Positions 51,896 to 54,930 of a stretch of DNA of 54,930 bases are shown one piece after another. The notes below the pieces were generated by a model. The model was given only the letters and a program-made list of their open reading frames with translations. It made no database searches and had not been told where the DNA came from. This DNA is from Chachezhania antarctica (GTDB taxonomy: Bacteria; Pseudomonadota; Alphaproteobacteria; Rhodobacterales; Rhodobacteraceae), in NCBI RefSeq assembly GCF_003646465.1, contig NZ_QZEX01000018.1:1-54930 (forward strand), in the 5' to 3' direction. Positions within the stretch are counted from its first letter, which is position 1, and the number at the start of each line of letters is the position of its first letter. The translations under genes were made by a program, and so were the position numbers.

Positions 51896-54196
51896 ATGAA
51901 CCGGTGCCGGCCCTTCCCATCTTTCCGACCCCTGTACCGCAGGACGCGCGCGGGCCTGCTGGCGACCGCAATGTCGACAGTCGTGTCGGGGGCTGTCGCG
52001 GGCCTGTGCCTGACCGCCCCCGCCCTGCAGGCGCAGGAGGCAGCGACCCCGGACCCTGCCCCGGACCTGCGCGCGCCCCCTCCGGGCGGCGCTGCGGGCG
52101 ACTGGTTCGATCCCAAGTTCACCCCGCTGCCGCCCGTCAGCCTGAACTTCTACGGCCTGCCCGGGGCCATCGACATGCCCTCGGCCGAGATGATGCCCGA
52201 CGGGCAGGGCGCCCTTTCCTTGGGCTATTTCGCCGGGATCGGGCGGCTGACCGCGGCGTTCCAGCTGTTTCCGTGGATGACCACCAGCTTCCGCTACACC
52301 GGGCTGAAGAACCTCGACCGCTACGGGTTCGACACCTACTGGGACCGGTCCTTCGATGTCCGTGTCCGGCTTCTGAAGGAAGGGACCTACCGCCCGGAAC
52401 TGACCGTGGGCCTGCAGGATTTCGCCGGCACCGGCTTCTATTCCGGCGAATACGTCGTCGCCACCAAGGGCTTCGACGTCCCCGCCCTGGGGCAGTCGCG
52501 GCGGTCCGGGCGGATCAAGGTCTCGGCCGGCCTGGGCTGGGGGCGGCTGGGGTCCTACGGCTCGATCGGGTCGTCGGGCGAACGGCCCGCCTATGACGAG
52601 ACCGACAGCGAGGGCGGCGAGCTTGGCTTCGACCAGTGGTTCCGCGGCCCCTATGCGCCCTTCGGCCTGATCGAATGGCGGGTCAACGACAAGTGGGGCG
52701 TGAAGGCGGAATATTCCTCGGACGCCTACGTGAACGAGACGACGGCGCCGTCGAACCTGTTCGAGCGGAAATCCTCGTTCAACTTCGGTGTCGAGTACCA
52801 GGCGAGCGAACGCTGGCGGCTGGGCGGCTACTACCTTTACGGCGACAAGCTGGGCTTTTCGGCGCAGCTTCAGTTCAACCCGAAATATCCCGCCACCAAG
52901 ACATCCGTTCCCGCGCCGCAGCCGATCACGCCGCGGCCCGCGCGCGCGGCCGCGCCCGACGCCTGGTCGACAAGCTGGTCGTCCAGCACCGAGGTCAAGG
53001 CGGCCTACCGCACCGCGCTGGCAGAACCGCTGGCCGCGAACGGGCTGGTCCTGGAAAGCCTGACGCTGACACCCACGCAGGCCGTGCTGCGCTATAAGAA
53101 TGCCCGCTACGGGGCGGCGGCCAACGGCGTCGGCCGGGCGGCGCGGGTGATGGCGCAGGTGCTGCCGGCCTCGGTCGAGACCTTCGTGCTGGTGCCGGTG
53201 ACCAACGGCATGTCGCTGTCGGCGGTGACGCTCAGGCGCTCGGATCTCGAGGCGCTGGAATTCGCGCCCGAGGCCACCGCCGGCCTGCGTGCCGTGGCCG
53301 GGCTGGGCGAGGCGCCGCTGGGCCGCGATCCGGCGGCGCTGCCGGCCGAAGGGCTCTACCCGGACTTCTCGTGGTCGCTGGGTCCCTATTTCGAACCGGG
53401 CTATTTCGATCCCTCCGTTCCCTTCCGGCTGGATGTCGGCGCCCAGCTGTCGGCCACCTACCGGCCGGCGCCGGGCTGGGTTGCCAGCGGCACGCTGCGC
53501 TACAAGATCGCCGGCGACCTGGACGGCGGCCGGCCGTCAAACTCGGTCCTGCCCCATGTGCGCACCGACCAGAACCTCTATGCCCAGTACGACTTCACCA
53601 TGAACAACCTCTTCGGCGCGCGCTACTGGCGGCCGGGCACCAATCTCTATGCCCGCCTGACCGGGGGTTACCTGGAATCCATGTATGGCGGGCTCTCGGG
53701 CGAAGTGCTCTGGGCGCCGGTCACCAACCCGCTGTCGCTGGGGCTGGAAGTGAACGCGGTGAAGCAGCGGGCCTTCGACCAGGGCTTCGGCTTCCAGGAT
53801 TACGAGGTGATGACCGGCCACGCCACCGCCTACATGGAACTGGGCCGCGGCTACCTGGCCACGGTCAGCGCCGGGCGCTACCTGGCCGGCGACGTGGGCG
53901 CCACCTTCAGCTTCAACCGCGTCTTCGCCAATGGCTGGGAAGTGGGCGCCTTCTTCACGAAGACCGATGTCTCGGCCGAGGAGTTCGGCGAAGGCTCCTT
54001 CGACAAGGGGATCTCTTTCCGCATTCCCCTCAACTGGTTCCTGGGCAAGCCCACTCGGAACGGCCTCGGCACCGTCATCCGGCCGATCCAGCGCGACGGC
54101 GGGCAGATGGTCTCGGTCCCCGGCCGGCTTTACGGCCAGGTCCGCGATTCTCATGCCAGGGCGCTGGACGACACGTGGGCGAGGGTCTGGGAATGA
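51896..54196 (+). CDS. yjbH: YjbH-type exopolysaccharide outer membrane protein
   Basis: A 766-residue protein with an N-terminal signal peptide (LLATAMSTVVSGAVAGLCLT, cleavage near ALQAQEA, about 40-50). The mature part is rich in alternating hydrophobic/aromatic beta-strands, as in an outer membrane barrel: LNFYGLPGAIDMPSAEMMPD near the start is the conserved YjbH entry (a GxxGxIDxPSA pattern), and GARYWRPGTNLYARLTGGYL, YLAGDVGATFSFNRVF and ISFRIPLNWFLG come later. YjbH, with YjbE-F-G, supports an exopolysaccharide in enterobacteria. It overlaps yjbF by four bases. AAAGAG lies upstream of the start. No YjbG-like gene is visible. Confidence 0.88.
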   Translation: MNRCRPFPSFRPLYRRTRAGLLATAMSTVVSGAVAGLCLTAPALQAQEAATPDPAPDLRAPPPGGAAGDWFDPKFTPLPPVSLNFYGLPGAIDMPSAEMMPDGQGALSLGYFAGIGRLTAAFQLFPWMTTSFRYTGLKNLDRYGFDTYWDRSFDVRVRLLKEGTYRPELTVGLQDFAGTGFYSGEYVVATKGFDVPALGQSRRSGRIKVSAGLGWGRLGSYGSIGSSGERPAYDETDSEGGELGFDQWFRGPYAPFGLIEWRVNDKWGVKAEYSSDAYVNETTAPSNLFERKSSFNFGVEYQASERWRLGGYYLYGDKLGFSAQLQFNPKYPATKTSVPAPQPITPRPARAAAPDAWSTSWSSSTEVKAAYRTALAEPLAANGLVLESLTLTPTQAVLRYKNARYGAAANGVGRAARVMAQVLPASVETFVLVPVTNGMSLSAVTLRRSDLEALEFAPEATAGLRAVAGLGEAPLGRDPAALPAEGLYPDFSWSLGPYFEPGYFDPSVPFRLDVGAQLSATYRPAPGWVASGTLRYKIAGDLDGGRPSNSVLPHVRTDQNLYAQYDFTMNNLFGARYWRPGTNLYARLTGGYLESMYGGLSGEVLWAPVTNPLSLGLEVNAVKQRAFDQGFGFQDYEVMTGHATAYMELGRGYLATVSAGRYLAGDVGATFSFNRVFANGWEVGAFFTKTDVSAEEFGEGSFDKGISFRIPLNWFLGKPTRNGLGTVIRPIQRDGGQMVSVPGRLYGQVRDSHARALDDTWARVWE

Positions 54197-54921
54197 ACCG
54201 CGAACGTCCCCGCCTGATTCCGCGCCTGATTCCGGGCCTGCTCTTCGGCCTGGCGGCGCTCCTGGCCGGCTGCAGCAGCCGAAGCGCGGATCCCAACAGC
54301 CCGGCGACGGTCTACGAGAACCTGCTCGAGACCCAGCGCGAGATCGCGGCCCGGAACAAGGCGGCGCGCGCGCCCGCGCAGCCGCCCAGCCGCGCCCTGA
54401 TCGACAAGCAGAACGTGCCGGTGATCGAACTCACGATCGAGAATCACGACCTCGTCGGCCATGCCTTCCGCCGCTTCACCCGCCAGGACGGCTACGGCGG
54501 CCGAATCGAGGTCTGGCGCTCGCTCGACAACGTGTCGTTCAGCTTCCGCAACGGGGTGCTGGTGGGCACCCGCGGCGCGGAATGGGACATGTTGTCGGCC
54601 GGCGTGGCGCTGCGGGGCGACGGGCCCGGGCCGGGCGGGGGCGCGCGCACCTATGTCTTCCGTGCGCTCGACAACCAGGCGGTCGACGTCGCCATGGCCT
54701 GCAGGACCGCCGACCTTGGCCGCCAGCGTCTGGTCATCGACGATCTGAGCCATGCCACGCGGCATCTGCGCGAAACCTGCAGCAACCCCGATGGCACGAT
54801 CGTCAACGATTACTGGGTGGCGGATGGCGGCGCGGCCGAAGAGGGCGTGATCTGGCAGTCGCGGCAGTGGAGCGGGCCGACCGGCGGATACCTGTTCATC
54901 CGGCGGGTCAGCCGCTTCTGA
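54193..54921 (+). CDS. yjbF: YjbF/GfcB-like lipoprotein
   Basis: A 242-residue lipoprotein: signal sequence with PGLLFGLAALLAGCSS (lipobox LAGC, Cys about residue 22). The mature domain has FRNGVLVGTRGAEWDMLSAG, typical of the YjbF/GfcB family (TRGLGxDL-type motif), and the pair of conserved Cys (MACRT, ETCSN), ending VSRF. It is likely an outer membrane-anchored periplasmic protein that helps YjbH secrete polysaccharide. Translation is coupled to yjbH (ATGA overlap). The gene spans the artificial contig end; its last part is repeated at 1-118. Confidence 0.9.
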   Translation: MNRERPRLIPRLIPGLLFGLAALLAGCSSRSADPNSPATVYENLLETQREIAARNKAARAPAQPPSRALIDKQNVPVIELTIENHDLVGHAFRRFTRQDGYGGRIEVWRSLDNVSFSFRNGVLVGTRGAEWDMLSAGVALRGDGPGPGGGARTYVFRALDNQAVDVAMACRTADLGRQRLVIDDLSHATRHLRETCSNPDGTIVNDYWVADGGAAEEGVIWQSRQWSGPTGGYLFIRRVSRF

Positions 54922-54930
54922 GGCCAGGCC
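54804..54930. repeat. Terminal redundancy, right copy (contig join)
   Basis: Exact copy of positions 1-127. Joining the ends by removing one copy restores an unbroken yjbF gene followed by the yjbE-like genes, so the molecule is circular at 54,803 bp. Confidence 0.95.

Overview
The window is one complete circular replicon that has been cut open. Its last 127 bases (54804-54930) repeat its first 127 bases exactly, and the lipoprotein gene starting at 54193 runs across the join. The true circle is therefore 54,803 bp. It carries a replication initiator of the RepA (replication initiator protein A) type, a divergent ParA gene with ParB beyond it, and between parA and repA an origin-like region with three 22-bp iterons and a perfect DnaA box. 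The high G+C content, the RepA family, DUF2793 and RTX proteins, many sulfotransferase-like proteins and the mosaic intergenic repeats all point to a marine alphaproteobacterium of the Rhodobacteraceae (Roseobacter group). A RepA plasmid with a complete dTDP-rhamnose operon and surface polysaccharide genes matches the known 'biofilm plasmids' (RepA-I, rhamnose operon) of roseobacters. That match is inferred from family knowledge, not from a search.

Layout. 51.9-54.9 kb joined to 0-1.2 kb: a yjbH-yjbF-yjbE-yjbE exopolysaccharide secretion set. 1.4-6.2 kb: a membrane EEP-family hydrolase, ManC (GDP-mannose) and a phage-tailspike-like beta-helix protein. 6.5-15.7 kb: two GT4 glycosyltransferases, three sulfotransferases, a Wzy/O-antigen-ligase-type polymerase, a Wzx-type flippase and a pyruvyl transferase. 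15.8-23.5 kb: kdsA-kdsB-kdsD (CMP-Kdo supply), a Wzc-type tyrosine autokinase, an RTX protein and a CtrA/BexD-type outer membrane export lipoprotein. 23.6-29.8 kb: an NAD-dependent epimerase, an initiating sugar-phosphate transferase, a DUF2793 tail-fibre-like protein, Ugd and a membrane CapD/WbpM-type dehydratase. 30.1-36.9 kb: UDP-galactopyranose mutase, rmlCBDA and a GlfT2-like galactofuranosyltransferase. 37.2-45.9 kb: three more sulfotransferase-like proteins, the ABC capsule exporter (kpsM, kpsE, kpsT) and a GT2 transferase. 46.2-50.5 kb: parB, parA, origin, repA. 50.6-51.6 kb: a UDP-glucuronate 4-epimerase-like gene.

How it works together. Nearly everything outside the replication block makes, decorates or exports surface polysaccharide. 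Precursors implied by the genes are GDP-mannose, dTDP-L-rhamnose, UDP-Galf, UDP-GlcA, UDP-GalA, a 4,6-dehydrated UDP-HexNAc derivative and CMP-Kdo. Decorations implied are sulfate (six enzymes) and pyruvate ketals. Two export routes coexist: a Wzx/Wzy/Wzc route and an ABC-transporter (KpsMTE) route, with one obvious outer membrane export lipoprotein. Missing from the plasmid, so presumably chromosomal, are phosphomannomutase, PAPS synthesis, KpsC/KpsS-like Kdo transferases and a low-molecular-weight phosphatase for the kinase. I see no transfer, toxin-antitoxin, transposase, CRISPR, tRNA or rRNA genes.

Most notable observations: a parS-like 16-bp palindrome downstream of parB; a 28-bp palindromic repeat found three times, once in frame inside a gene; a perfect 24-bp inverted repeat between kpsE and kpsT; Gly/Lys-rich low-complexity tails on several proteins encoded next to each other at 36-43 kb; and tail-fibre-like proteins embedded in the polysaccharide clusters.
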